From positions 124,001 through 188,000 of the forward strand of contig VZRS01009487.1 of the NCBI GenBank assembly GCA_013398055.1: a stretch of 64,000 nucleotides of DNA, given 5' to 3'. This stretch comes from Ifrita kowaldi. Taxonomy: Eukaryota > Chordata > Aves > Passeriformes > Cinclosomatidae. A program made the position numbers and the translations under genes. This document shows, one piece after another, positions 10,902 through 23,405 of this stretch (position 1 is the stretch's first letter; every line of letters starts with the position of its first letter). The notes under the pieces are model-generated. The model was not told where the DNA came from, searched no databases, and saw only the letters and a program-made list of their open reading frames with translations.

Positions 10902-13900
10902 AGATCAGACCCACGGTGCACAAGCACAGCCTTCCCTTCCTGGGATGCCTGCCTATGCACTCGAAGGCTGTTTGCACTGGGATGTGGTAAAGTTGATGCA
11001 TTTTTTTGAGTATCAGACATTCTACTCATGCCCAGATCAGCTAAATGGCACACACATTAGCTGCTGTTATCCCAGATTAAACAGGCTCATTCTGCAAAGG
11101 ACTGCCGTACGCTCTTAAATTTATGTCACCTGTATATATTTTCAGTTCTCTGCAGTGCTAAAATGGACCTTGACATAATTTTATACTGTTTAAAGCTACA
11201 GCATAACTTACGCTGTTTATAACTGCTGAGGATCTCATCCTTTCCACCCAGGAAGAAAGGACCATGGAGTTTTTTGTCTAGGAGTCCCATACAGTATACT
11301 TTCCAATCTTGCTGTGGAGCTGGTGAAGGTTCTAGGCAAAAATCTCTCCTGAAAGATTCAGCTACAAAATACATATTTTGTCATTTTAACTACATTCTTC
11401 CAAACTAAGTATCAGATAGAGAAAAAAAATGGAAATATTGTGGATTTACAAAAGACACATGCAGCACATGGGAGCTTGTGAATTAATAGAAAAAAGTAAG
11501 AAACTATTTATTCCAAAACAGAAAGTTTATTTTAAGAAAATAAAAAATAATAAAAAAAATTGAATTTGCCATATCTTTGGTGTTGTTGCACTTCATCAGA
11601 GAGCGACACTCCATAAAAATAAATTTACAGATTACCTATAGGGTAAAAACCCCACAATATTTGAATTTTTAGTAAGGACATAAAAGAAAGGAGATGTAAG
11701 CAATCCTGCAATCTTCCTGAAGAAAAAGAAGGCATATGTAACTTTCAACTCAGCTGTTCCTGAATTTTGAAGGAAATGAAAAAATAAAGGTGTTTACTGA
11801 TAGTGAGCTTAAAGTTGGTCAAGTCAAAGATGATTTCTTTCAGGGTTTTTTTGATGACTGAATCACTTCCTACCCTTTTAAAACACCTTCTTTAGCAATT
11901 GGTGAGTGTCTTTCTTCAGCACTTGAGTGCAACTACCTTTGAATCATCAGATTCAATTAGTGGCATGATGCTACCTAAAGAGCAAAGCTAAATCAGATAT
12001 AGAGGATAAGAGGGAGCACCAAGTGGTTTAGAGTGAAAAAGAACTAGATGTATTTGCTATAAAATAGCTGCTTCTCTTGGGGAGCAAGTCAGTGTGCTAC
12101 AAGTGTTTGAAGATTACTAAAGCCACTTTTGGTAAAATAGTTAACTTAAGACACAATGAAAATAATTTAAATTAAATTTTAGGATTAAATCAGGAAGAAT
12201 CGCATGTATGTATATTTCCAGAAAAAACACCCTGCATTCGGTGATAAAGTAGTATGGCAAGAGAAAAGGTAAAAACCTCTTTTTCTAGGAGTTTGAAAAT
12301 AAAAGTCAGTATTATTTCATTAATAACATAATAATAAAGTATTTCCCTATGGAAATACAGGAAATGATCATGTGTTTCCAGGAGACAAGAGTGATAGAGC
12401 CTCCTATCCTTGCAGTCACAGTAGAATGCTATCTTGTGATGGGACCATCTTCTCCTACCAACACTGTTTGATAAAGGCAGAAATACCAGAGATTGGTGCA
12501 AGTCATCCTTTTCTCACCTTCACACTTCTTCCAGCAAGACTGGTGCCCGAAATGACAGTGTTTACTGCTTCCTTCTATGCCAGACCCATCTGGGGATACC
12601 TAAAGACCCTGCTTGTGTAAGGAACGGCTTTGCTCTGGCTTCACATCAGCACAGCACAAGGAAGCACAGCACAACACTCTCACCATGGTAGGCAATGCCC
12701 TACCTTAACACTCATCTCAGGAGCTAAACACACCTCTTTGCAATCTTTTTATTAAACAATGCCATCATCATTGCACAGGTTGCCTAGATACCATCTCCCA
12801 TAACTGTATGACACTGAAGGAGGTCAGTTGAGTGATCAGGACTGTTATTTGTCTTTTAATCTCTTGTCAGCCAACACAGAATTGCAATATATGAGCTAAT
12901 AGATCCTTCAAACTTCATATATATGCCGCAGCTATCTCAGAAAATGCTAAATGATATGGTATCCATTCAATCATTTACTTGACAAAAACACTAAGTTTTT
13001 AACTGTTTCAATAGAGATTAATGTGAAAAATTTTAGTATTTCTGAAAAGATGCTCTGTTCACGACCGTAATCTTAGTGTTATCTGTAGACCACAGAAGCA
13101 GTAAAGGCCAGTAGAATGTTATCTGCTCTATTTCTTCTTTCCCTGTAAGTCCAAAGTATTTTGGTATAAAGATCATGCAGACTTTATTACTTTTTCCATA
13201 ATTACAAAATGGCTTTTTGTTAGGTAACTGTGCAGCAAACATTTTTACCCTCTATATTTATTTATTTTTACAGAAGTCAACAGTTGAAAAGGATTGCTCT
13301 GGTTCTCTCATGGTGCTTTGGAGTGCATGAACAAATGTCTGAGCTGCTCCCTTACAAAACAGAAGCGAGAACTTGGCTGCTGGAACTCACCGCACATGGG
13401 CAGGCAGAGCAGATGTGCCAAGCACGGAAGTCACCAACCCAGCAGGACTTTCCCTATGCTCAGGATGCAGAACTAAGAAGAAACTAAGCTTGCAAGTGCA
13501 TAGAAATAGGACTGCTGGAAGTTTTAGCCTCAACAATTTGCTTGCTAAACTGTGCTAAACTTTCAGCTTGCACTGTGGTTTCTGGTAGCGTTTTCCTAAG
13601 TTACCTCTCCAAGACTATTCGAGGCCCTCCACTGTCACAGAATTACTCTGTTGATTGCTGTCAGCACTGCTACCAGCCTTGTTTCATCGCCAGATTTTGA
13701 ATCCTGCAAAATATCTTCTGAGATGATGAAAACCATGTGGAAGAACAAGCTGAGAAACACCATCTGAGCGTACAGGTAGGTATTTTCCCAGAATCAATTT
13801 ATTTTCAAACTTCCTGGAACTGCTTCCAAATCTGGTATACATGCCCATTTTTTCCAGAGATAAGTGGATGTTTCCAGTATCACATATAGGGAAAACAAAT

Positions 13901-16900
13901 GGGCACAAAAGGATTTGGAAATGAACAGAACCACTTTCACATTACCGATGGGTTTTTCTACTCTTTTTGATGCTTCCTGTCAAAGTGTCACAAAATTATT
14001 ATTATAAATCCCTTGTCTCTCTCCTTTTTCCCCTGCCATTTACACACCACCATCTTGCATACGTAAACCTATACAGCTCAGTCAGTCTGCACCAATTACT
14101 GTCCAAGCCTGATCTTTCAAAAGCTAGTAGATCCCATTGTATTTAACATTCGGTTTCTTCAACACACGTTTTTAACACCAAAGAAATATTATTTTTGTAA
14201 AACTGTGAAGTCATTCAGGTATTATGAAAAATATAAAAGGACCTCAAGAAGCTAAAACAGCCTGTGAAGAAAGAAAGGTAAATTCCAGTTAAGAAAACAT
14301 TGAGAAAAATGGAATGCCTTGTAGAAAATAACCCAGCAGAAGAGTTCAACAATACAGTTCTGACACTTTCTACTTAACCAGCTAATGTGCTTTACCAATG
14401 CTGGCAATAATTCTTCCATCCTATACCTGAGGTAGCCAAGGTATTAAACTACTGTGATAAAGAGTGAAGAAAAACTTGGGTAGTAGGTGGTGTTATGTGC
14501 CTGGTCACAGGATGAAGGTCAGGGTCTGGCGAAGGCCAGGGAGTGCTTTTGTTGTGGTGGGATTCTTCCACCTACCTCTTTCAAAATTGTTCCTCATCAT
14601 AATAAACCCGTTATTTTGTTTTCATTGCTGGGTTTTTTTTTTCTGTATTTGGATAAACTTGTGACAGACTCTGTTCCCATGCAAGGGAATAAAAGCAGAA
14701 ATCTCCCATTACCACCTTAATGCCAGTGTCTGTTCCTTGCATTTACCTTCTCTGGGGTCTAGGGAAGAAAACCAGTGATGCAAACACACCCTCATCCTCC
14801 CTAGAGATGATAAGAATCCTCTAGGCTTATGTGATAAGAGGTTTTTCTTCTACTCTGAGATTGTGTTTGCTTTAAAAAAATACATATTTAAAAAAAAATA
14901 CAACCCCAAAACACCCCAGCCCACATTTTTTGAAATACCTCCTTTTTTTTGTTGTTGTTGTTTGGGTTTTAGGGAGGTTAGTGGAGGTCATCTTTATGAG
15001 TGCCCCATTTAAAGAGAATCTAAGTAGGTGTAAATGTGATGTATACAAGACACCACCAATGAGACAGAGGATAAGCGTATACTTAGAATTTTGCTGAGCC
15101 AGTAGTCAGACCCAGTCTAAGAAGCAACTCAAATGCCCTGTGTGTTTATTCAGGCTATCACTGTTTCAGTCAAAGCTCAATTTTAGGAAGCACTAACCCC
15201 TAGTGTAGGGAGAAAAAGGATCTGTTTTGCTACTTCCTTCAGTTGTTAATAATTATCATAATTCCAAGCAAGCTCCCAATTAGTGTGAGCTAAATATTCA
15301 ACCCTTCCCTTCATAGTTTCCTAAATGAGAATCTCTTAGGCTAAATAAACATAATATTTAGTTTCATTAAAATACAGACAAGATTCAGTGCTTACTTTTA
15401 AAATTATTCCTAGAGATACTGTTCCGATATTTCATGCCTTATCTTTATCTGGCTGTTTCATTCCTCTAAAAGAGGTAGGTGTTTTAAAAAGAAAAAAGGT
15501 CTCTCTTTCATGGGTTCTTGTTTAATTTTTTTTTTTTTGTAATAAAGTGTTACAGGCAGAATGTGGAGAGCTTTTAAACTAATTAGATAACCCACGGAAA
15601 GATCCATTCCCTCCTTAGTCATCACTAACACTATTAAGCGAGCAGCTGCAATCCACACACCCATTTTTGCTTTTATCATGAAAACAGAATGAAATTTATC
15701 AGTTATCAAACACAATGCCTTCTCTGCATGAATAAATTATCTTGTGGTTATAACTTACAAAATGTTCCCATCTCTATTCATACCAAATGCATCAAGTCAT
15801 TCGGATGACAGAACGCTACAAAAATTATCTGAACTGTCAGGAAGCTGCAATGACTTATTGTATAAAAATTATTCCAATTTTTACCAACTCAAAACAGAAG
15901 AAAAAAGGGAAAAAAGAGAAGCCTTTCAAGAATATTGGTCATATATAGTTCAGAGTGAATCATCACTGACTAAATCATGTTTGTTCTTTCTAAGGAATCA
16001 ATGATTTACATCTTAACGACACTTGACAGGGAAGTCATGATCTCCTCTTTCAAACAAATCTCCGCCCCAAAAAGCACTGTATGAAATTTTGAAAGTATCA
16101 ATAACTTTGACACAAATGAATTTACAGTAACAAATATCTTCTTACATTTTGCACTCAGATAATGTCATCATCCCTGAAATGATGGAAAGACTAAATGATT
16201 AAAGTCACATATGAGTATTAAGACATTTTTGCTTGTCTCTGACAAGCTACACTCCAGTTGAAAGGAGCTCCATGGATGGGGGAGGGGTATACAAAGCTTA
16301 CTGATAGATCTGGAAACTAGAAGAGGTCTTCAACTTGTTTTTTATGATTCTGCAATTCAAATCTGGTCAAGTGTGCTTGATAAATACTTAAACAACTGAA
16401 AAGAATGTCTAAATCTATAAAAGAAGAGCAACACATTTTTTTCTGTCCATTTTAGTGATTATAAAGCTAGTTCAAGCTTTATGTTCACACAGCAGAGTGT
16501 AAGTCTTTTCAAAAAGACTTTTCATAAAATAAAATCGCAGTTTCTTAAATCTGTAAAAGAAGGTTAAAAATAAACTTTTTTTTTCTCTTCTGGAGACAGC
16601 AACTTCTTCCTCGTCAACTGCAAAAACTTCAAGCAGTTTTCACTTGAGCTGAGTCAACACAGATTGAGCAGAAGCATCTGGTCCTATGAAAGCTGCTGTG
16701 AGAGTTTGCAGAATTTTAAATCCTATTTCAGGAGCATCACGGTGACACTGTAATTATCACACTGCACTACTAAATAGGCTTGAGCTCCATTTTAAACACA
16801 CAGAGCTTGTGCTCCAGCACAGCCCAGAAACAGTAAGCTAGGCCTGTCTGGTGGTGTGACTATTCCAGGAATGTCTTCTAGAGCAGCACCCTCGGAGCTC

Positions 16901-18167
16901 TTCAGTTAAGGACAAAAGAAATCATGAAATAGGCAATTATTAAATTACTCTTTTGGGGGAAAAATAAAATCTTCCTAATCCCTCATTAATTATTAAAATT
17001 TGACTTATCCCTCAAAGTGTTGAGATACAGAATTTTCCAAAGTCACAGAGCTGGATCCCCATCATGTAAGCTACTGCCACAGCACTGAAGGCCATGGCTG
17101 AGGCACCAGCCCAGTTACTGGTGTTTCTTTCTAATCCCTGCTGTGTGTCTGATTGCTTTATACTTTGTACAAACCTTTTAACTCTAACTCATTTCGTTAC
17201 TGATATCCATTGAATTGTTGATCTACAGGAGTTTCTTGCAGTACAAATATTTAATTTGCTTTTCTTTTAGTTGTTCTTTAGTTTGATTGCCCCTGCATCT
17301 CTGAGTAATCAGAGCTTTTAACTTACCTTTTTCAATCCTTTGGATCCTTTACTATCTATATCCTTCCTGAACTGAGTGGTCACAACGTTTTAAATAATTT
17401 TTCTCCCTTCAAGACTTCCTTCCTTCTGCTATTCCAGTCTTTTTTAAAAAACCTTCTCATCATTGATCTTCCGTCATATTCTTAACAGCAGAGAAAACCC
17501 CCTCACTGTCATTAGAATAATATTAATTGACGCAGAGCACAGAATCCTCCACATTGCTCCCAGGGGAAAAAAAAAAAGGCTTTACTGTTTTGCCCCACAT
17601 GCAACAAGGTCCCACATACCTCCTCTTCCAGGCTCCACATAAGGAATTTAGCACTGAATTTGGAGTGCATAGAGAAAGTACGGGACCTTTGCAGACCTTT
17701 GAGTGGCACCAGCTGACTGAAAAGTTTCAGTCTTGTTGCATGCACTCTACACAAACCACAGGCTTTGCATGTTACTTATAAATGTTAAAGTAAAAATACC
17801 AGCAAAATGTGTTAAAATTGGAATGAATTCACTCCAATGCTTTTGACCTTGTGATCCATGACACACATCACCAGTAATCGAATTACAAGATGTACTCATT
17901 CCGCCTTATAATTTCCTAAGTAACATCTTGAAGCAGACATCATCATCTTTTTGATATGAACTTGCAACATAACCTTCATTCTCTTAATATAGGCCCTAGG
18001 AATTTTCTAGGGACAGCAGCAGACAGAACATAGAGCTGATAGCAAAAGGAGCAATACTTGACCTTTCTATTGTTATTAATAAACAAACAGCATGCCATTT
18101 CCTTAGCAGAGCACACTGAAAGAAAAGATCTTTCTGTGTCATACACTGCCCTTTCCAAAGCCAGGGT
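10902..18167. other. AT-rich non-coding stretch
   Basis: No gene recognised. Open frames of 60-108 codons are scattered on both strands without splice context or family resemblance (for example 12190-12620, 13230-13558 and 17512-17781). Poly-T/GTT runs lie near 14630-14645 and 14943-14963, and A-runs near 14874-14900 and 17569-17578. A weak CR1-like 3' end near 16307-16353 is listed separately. Confidence 0.5.
16307..16353 (+). mobile_element. Possible eroded CR1 3' end
   Basis: The order 'ggaaactag' ... 'gaggtcttcaac' ... 'tatgattctgca' echoes the CR1 3' terminus (ggactagatgatc, aggtcccttccaac, tctatgattctg). It is short and diverged, and the body of the element is not visible, so this may be chance. 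Confidence 0.22.
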
Positions 18168-18208
18168 CTTCCTTCCTTTCTTCCTTCCTTCCTTCCCTCC
18201 TTTTCTTC
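18168..18208. repeat. Pyrimidine tract, (TTCC)n-like
   Basis: About 40 bases consisting almost entirely of C and T on the plus strand, mostly TTCC units with interruptions. It lies just left of a degenerate tandem repeat. Confidence 0.9.
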
Positions 18209-18220
18209 AAGAAGGTTACT

Positions 18221-18301
18221 TGTATCTTGTATGTATTATACTTGTTTGTATAATACCATCTTGTACCTATATAATTCCATTTTGTATCTGTATAATTCCC
18301 C
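18221..18301. repeat. Degenerate tandem repeat, about 21 bp unit
   Basis: Roughly four imperfect units built on 'cttgtatctatataattcca'. The three rightmost start near 18240, 18260 and 18281. Unit length varies by a few bases. Confidence 0.65.
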
Positions 18302-18501
18302 CTTAGTTTATTCCAGGGCATGTTTAAAAATACATGTGGCCATGCTGCTGTTGCATCAATTATTTTAAAACTCTTTACTTTGTCAAGCACACCTCATTTT
18401 TCCTTATACTCTTAACATTTTTCTGAAGTGATGCTCTCCTGAGTAATCGTGGAATTACCTTAAGGAGTGCTTCTCCCACATCAGCCTTAACCCTGTTTCC
18501 T

Positions 18502-18539
18502 TTGATTGACATTATCCAAATTGATTGACATTATCCAAA
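18502..18539. repeat. Perfect tandem duplication, 19 bp x 2
   Basis: The unit 'ttgattgacattatccaaa' occurs twice with no mismatch (18502-18520 and 18521-18539), so the duplication should be recent. Confidence 0.95.
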
Positions 18540-18907
18540 CTAGAAATAAGACAACTAAAAATCCTTCCAGATGATCACAGACAACATACAAAAGTGGGCC
18601 TGACAAAATGACAGACAAAACTATAATGGGTCAAGTCTGCCTGTGTACAGATAATTCAGCTGACAGGCAGGAGGTAAAGTGAGGCATCACCTGGACCTCT
18701 GCTACTCTAGTGTATGGTTTATCCATAAAAAACCAGGAACACATTGCCCCGATAGTGGAAACGAAAGGTGAGAAATTCCTTTGATTCACTGAGGTTGGAG
18801 ACGTAGTACCTTAGAAAAACAGGCTCTGTAATGCCAATCTGTGCAGAAGAATTTTTCCATTAAACACCTTCATTTGTCTGCTAATATACAAAATGAGTTC
18901 AAATGTT

Positions 18908-19061
18908 GAACCAGCTGGCCCAGAAAGGTTATTGGCATCCTTGGAAATATTCAACATTGACCCTGAGTGACTTTATTTGGTCAGGCCCACTTTGAGCAGG
19001 AATTGAACCAGGTGAATTCCAGAGGACCCATTCTACCTAAATTACCCCATGATTCTGTAAT
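18908..19061 (+). mobile_element. CR1 LINE 3' end
   Basis: In plus orientation: 'ccagctggcccagaaaggtt', then 'atccttggaaatattcaa', then 'tttgagcagg' and 'ccagaggacccattctacc', ending in 'catgattctgtaat'. This is the order of the end of CR1 ORF2 and the 3' UTR of a subfamily whose consensus runs roughly ggcaacctgttcc... tttgagcagggg... gacctccagaggtcccttccaacc... gattctgtga. The 58588-58722 copy is of the same type. It is old, with many substitutions, and lacks everything 5' of the last coding stretch. Confidence 0.82.
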
Positions 19062-21146
19062 ACGTTTCTTAAATGCTTCATTTTGAATGTACTGAAAGGC
19101 AAGCCTGCCTCAGACTTTATGCCTAAAAGGAAGCAAGTATCAATGTACACACAGTGCCTATAGAAGACATGGCCTCAGATCAAAGACACAGTTTATAAAC
19201 CCTCCAAGGCTGCTGTGATTAGAAAATATTCAAATGCAAGGGTTTTTTGTTCCTTGAACCTACCCCTTGCTCACAGGAAAACAGGAGATCTGTAAATTTA
19301 TTATAACATAATGACATATGCTCTTGAAAAAACACTCCTTGTTTTCAGATTTGGAAAATCAATCTTTCTTAAATTTCAAAATAACATCTTCTCATTGCCT
19401 ATATGCATTTCTGTTGTATTTCCCATTGGAAGTATTTAAATATCTGACCATCTTTCATGTTATATCAACTCAACAGAGCTGGAACTCACAAAAGTCTTTG
19501 TTAAACTGGGACGTGTTTTGAGTATGGAGACAGGAAAGATGAGAATCCCTAATGGCTGAAAGGAAAGATTACTTGAAAGAAGGATAGATCTGGTATTAAT
19601 TCATAAAGGAGAAAGAAGAAATGTGTTTTTTAAACATAAGACTAAATAAGGCTAATTCAGAATTAGGAACTTCATATTCAAAGAGAAATCTAAAATACAA
19701 TGCTAAGATTCAAATTTAAAGAAATGAAGACATCTTATAAAATATCTAGATTTTAAAGTGACCAGACCTGTCTAAACATTCGTTACAGCAAGAAAGTATT
19801 CGCAAAAGCCATTGCAACATGAGCCTGTAGGCAAAATGCAAAACGCAAAATGCAAAACACAAAATGCAAATAGTAGGAGATGCCATTAATCATTTCGTGC
19901 AACTGGCAAGGCCACCTAGACATAGGAGACACCTATGGCAAAAACTATTACTATGAAGCTTTAAAAAAGTGAAGTGAGGAGGCTTTTAGTCAAGCAAATA
20001 CCACCCCCTAAATCTGTCTATAACAAGGACTGATTTTCCCCTCTGTTTCTCATCAGAGTGTACATTAGTGGGAAGAAATTACAGTACTGTGCAGATGGTT
20101 CCTCCCTGCCAAAATGAAGGCATTTAGGGGAGATGAAAATAGAAGTTGCCTACTAAGGCATTTGTTTCCTTCTAGCAGTTCGGGGTAAAAGTAGGAAAAA
20201 TACTTATATAACAGATAATCCACCAAGAAAAGTACAAAGAACAGGTGTATCCTCCATCTGATACTCTAATGTATTAAAACCCCTAAAAATAAAATTAATG
20301 TGTGCACACATCTTTGCTAACACAAATTTAATGTTGTGTTTTAAATTAGAGGTGATAACACAGACAAAACCTATTTTAATGATTGAGACGAAAAGCTTCC
20401 TGGATATGAGTGTTGTAGTCTAAAGTGATGACATCACTAAAGCAATAGGTTCATCTACCCAGCTGATAAACATGAAAGGAACCTAGATGGGCTTCTTTTC
20501 CCTAGACATGTCTGCAAAGAAATGGTTTTCTGACAAGTTCGTTATCAACTTTCTAATACAGGAAATCTCAAAGATCCCTTATTAAATAAGGATATGTTCT
20601 AGAAGTGAGGTTAGAAGGAATGTGATAGTCTGTCGAAGAACTTATAGGAAAATGTCACTTTAACATCCTGTAACAGGTAAGATACATTAAACAAGATGAA
20701 AGGCAACAAATGTGTTTAGTTTTAATGTGCTTAATCTTTCAGGCCAAAAAGCCCACTTCAACTTCTAGGCTGGGGGTTCTGTTATGCGTGTGGGCTGACA
20801 TATCAGCCACATCAGTTCTGGGGAAAAAAAGGAAAAAACAGAAAGAAAAATCAAATCACTTAGAAAGTTCTTAAAAATTCTCTCATAGCTTCTAATTTAA
20901 AACTCTAATTGAAGCAAAGACTTGGATTTAAACAAAGCAAATTTTGTGCCACCTGGGTAATCTGCATTTCCAAAGCAGAATGTAGGGTAATCTCTCAGGT
21001 TAGTGATGTCCAAAAGGAATAGGGGAATTACAGAAAGGGAGGCAGGCTATATAAGAGGGAAATTCCTCTGTTACTAGTATCAATTCCTTGCTTTCAATGA
21101 CTAAAACTATGGCAATGGAACCATTTTTATGGAAGGGTACTGGCCT
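19062..21146. other. AT-rich non-coding stretch
   Basis: No gene recognised. It contains the 14-bp repeat at 19831-19871. One 67-codon open frame at 19318-19521 has no supporting signal. Confidence 0.5.
19831..19871. repeat. Tandem repeat, 14 bp x 3
   Basis: The unit 'gcaaaatgcaaaac' occurs twice exactly (19831-19844 and 19845-19858), followed by a near copy ending in 'aaaatgcaaata'. The unit is itself a 7-bp near-duplication. The last copy contains a perfect octamer ATGCAAAT at 19864-19871, the consensus bound by POU/Oct factors; whether it is used is unknown. Confidence 0.92.
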
Positions 21147-21454
21147 AGCCAAAAAAAAAAAACAACCAAAGAACCAACCAAACAAAAAAAACCACCCAAC
21201 CAAAAAAAAAAAAAACACAAACAAAAAACAAACAAACAAAAAAAACCAACCAACCAAAAAAAAAAAAAACACAAACAAAAAACAAACAAACAAAAAAAAC
21301 CAACCAACCAAAAAAAAAAAAAAACCAAACAAAAAAAACCAAAGCCAAACCAAAACAAACAAAAAGGAACCCCCAAAACAAAACCAAACAAAAAACAAAA
21401 CAAAACAAAAACAACGACCAAAAAACGCAACAAAAACAACAACAAAAACAAAAC
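21147..21454. repeat. A/C-only low-complexity tract with 54-bp tandem unit
   Basis: No T occurs on the plus strand for 308 bases, and only about six G. Inside, a 54-bp unit (a ccaaccaacc block, an A13 run, cacaaac, and caaacaaac blocks) repeats about 2.5 times; the 'cacaaacaaaaaac' landmark is at 21216 and 21270. To the right the tract decays into caaaa and ccaaa motifs. Open frames here on both strands (Lys/Asn/Gln-rich or Phe/Val/Leu-rich) are by-products of the composition and not genes. Confidence 0.97.
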
Positions 21455-21722
21455 TAGGAGAGGTCTTTTCTGTGCCTTAGGTGGTGTCCGGTGACTCAAG
21501 GAGAACTCCAATTTAGAAAAGCTACTAAATTAAAAAATTTGGTTTTAACCTATGCATATTTTCCAGAAAGGTACTCTGTCTAGATTTAAAGACATAAGGA
21601 GGCAGAAAATACAGTTCTTAATAATTTTTTCATCTATCAGGCATTTTGATCATTAACAAAATTGTGCCCACTTTGGACTTTGTGCAGTTTCAGCTATCAG
21701 ATATTGGTTTCTCCTATGCCTT

Positions 21723-22503
21723 AGAATCATAGAATAGAATCATAAAATGGTTTAGGTTGTAAGGGACCACAAAAGTCATCTAATTCCAACCTCCCTGCTT
21801 GGAAAGGGACACCTTCTGCTAGACCAGTTTGCTCAACCTGGCCTTAAACATCGGAAGGGATAGGGCATCCAAAACTGCCCTGGGCAACCTGTTTCAGTGC
21901 CTTACCACCCTCATATGAAAGAATTTCTTCCTAATATCTGATCTAAGCCCTCTGCCTTCCAGTTTAAAGCCATTCCCCTTGTCCTACCACCACATACCCT
22001 TGTAAAAAGTTCCTCTCCATCTTTCTTGTAGGCTCCCTTCAGGCACTGGAAGGTTGCAATTACGTCACTCCAAAATCTTCTCCAGCCTTCTCTCAGCCTT
22101 TCCTCATAGGAGAGGTGCTTCACCCCTCTAATCAACTTGGTGGTGCTCCTCAGGACTTTCTCTTACAGGTTGATGTCCTTCCTGTGCTGGGACCTCAGAG
22201 CTGGATGCAGCACTACAGGTGGGGTCTCACAAAAGCAGAGCAGAGGGGCAGAATCCCTCCCTCGCCCTGCTGGCCACGCTGCTTTGGATGCAGCCCAGGA
22301 CACAGCTGCCTTCCTGGGCTACAAGCCCACATTGCTGGATCATGTCCAGCCTCTCAACCACCAGCATCCCCAAGTCCTTCTCTGCAGGGTTGCTCTCAGT
22401 CTGTTCATCCCCAGCCTGTGTTGATAGCAGGGATTGCCAAGGTGGGGCACCTTGCACTTGGTCATCTTAAACCTCATGAGATCCCCATGAGCCCACTAGC
22501 TAA
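21723..22503 (-). mobile_element. CR1 LINE, 5'-truncated, with intact 3' terminus
   Basis: The reversed 3' terminal repeat 'agaatcatagaatagaatca' opens the element at 21723. The usual reversed CR1 order follows: 'ggttgtaagggaccac', 'actgccctgggcaacctgtt', 'cctcataggagaggtgctt', 'tgctggccacgctgctttgg' and 'ccttgcacttggtca'. On the minus strand the C-terminal reverse-transcriptase region is readable around 21911-22135, with HLSYEERLRE and LKGAYKKDGEELFTRVC. The downstream sense frame is broken and there is no 5' part, so it cannot move itself. Plus-strand open frames at 22115-22540, 22137-22424 and 22219-22470 are antisense. The 3' terminus is preserved, unlike in the 298-1053 copy. Confidence 0.96.
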
Positions 22504-23244
22504 AGTGAAAAGCAACCTGATTTTTGACACTTTGTCTTAGTTCTTGTAGACTGTAATGAAGGCACATAACAAAAGCCTGGGCTCCCCATATCTGTTTCTA
22601 AAAGGTGTTTTCTCCAGCCTTAAAACCTTTGGGGTTTTTTGTGTTTTCCCCCTTCATCTTCTCCTTTTACTCAAGTCTCTTGAAAAAACAGTGGCATCAG
22701 AACTGCATGGCCTGTACTGGGTATTAGCAGTTAGAACAATGCTGGTTTACCCACAATATTTATGCCAACATGCTCAAAGATTGATCACAGTCTTTTTGCC
22801 AAGTATCACCCAGGTGCCCATATTGTTGTATTCCTCCAATATAATTACCAAGTACTGCTGAAAGTCTCTACCTCTCTGCAGAGTCTTCCTTTCTGTAATA
22901 TGGTCTCCTTCCTACGTCCCAGTGTATATTTGCTGTAGCAGACAGACCTTCCCAAACAATTCAAGTCATGCCCTGTGATCACTCGCCCCAGAAGGTACAG
23001 TTCTCCTGACATTATATCTTTCTTTTTGTTTGTATTAAATCAGCAGTAATTTTTAAATTTAATCTTGAAAGTTTGTGAAAACAAAACAAGCAACTTCTCA
23101 GGTCCCAAAACCCAAAAATCCAGAATGATATGTGAAACCAAAAAACAGCTTTAAGAAACTAGATTTTACCTACACAGCTTCCTTTCAGTCTTTCAGTCTA
23201 ATTTGTAATCTCTCCAAAATGAAACAGAGGCTGTTCTATGCGAC
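22504..23244. other. Non-coding stretch between two CR1-related pieces
   Basis: No recognisable gene. A 101-codon plus-strand frame at 22556-22861 has no family resemblance. If the CR1 pieces on either side are one old insertion this would be its eroded middle, but I could not recognise reverse-transcriptase sequence in it. Confidence 0.4.
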
Positions 23245-23405
23245 TTGTTTTACATAAAACCATGTTGACTGTTATTAATTAATTTCTTACTCTCTAAGAC
23301 ATTAATAATTACATCCAGTGTCACCTTTTTCATTATTTTGCCCAGTGCTGATGTCCATTTATGATTACCCATATCAGAAGAACTACTTTTCTCTAATGCT
23401 GAAGC
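23245..23405 (-). pseudogene. Eroded CR1/L3-clade reverse-transcriptase fragment
   Basis: On the minus strand the frame at 23250-23432 contains MGNHKWTSALGKIMKK and, about 18 residues later, LINNSQHGFM. These match the spacing and key residues of the N-terminal reverse-transcriptase block of CR1/L3 elements (GNYRPVSLTSVPGKIMEQ ... SQHGF). The 'aaaaccatgttgactgtta' and 'ttttgcccagtgctgatgtc' stretches are the nucleotide counterparts on the plus strand. No catalytic YADD region is visible. It is much more diverged than the neighbouring CR1, so it is either an older insertion or a less recognisable part of a longer one. Confidence 0.72.

Noticed and set aside
20080..20091. 'tacagtactgtg' resembling the start of miR-101
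   Set aside because: The match ends after 12 bases and the flanks do not supply the other hairpin arm.
21088..21511. Open frames of 89-134 codons on both strands with Lys/Asn/Gln or Phe/Leu/Val repeats
   Set aside because: They are a direct consequence of the A/C-only tract and are open in several frames at once.
22115..22540. 141-codon plus-strand open frame
   Set aside because: It is antisense to the CR1 element at 21723-22503.
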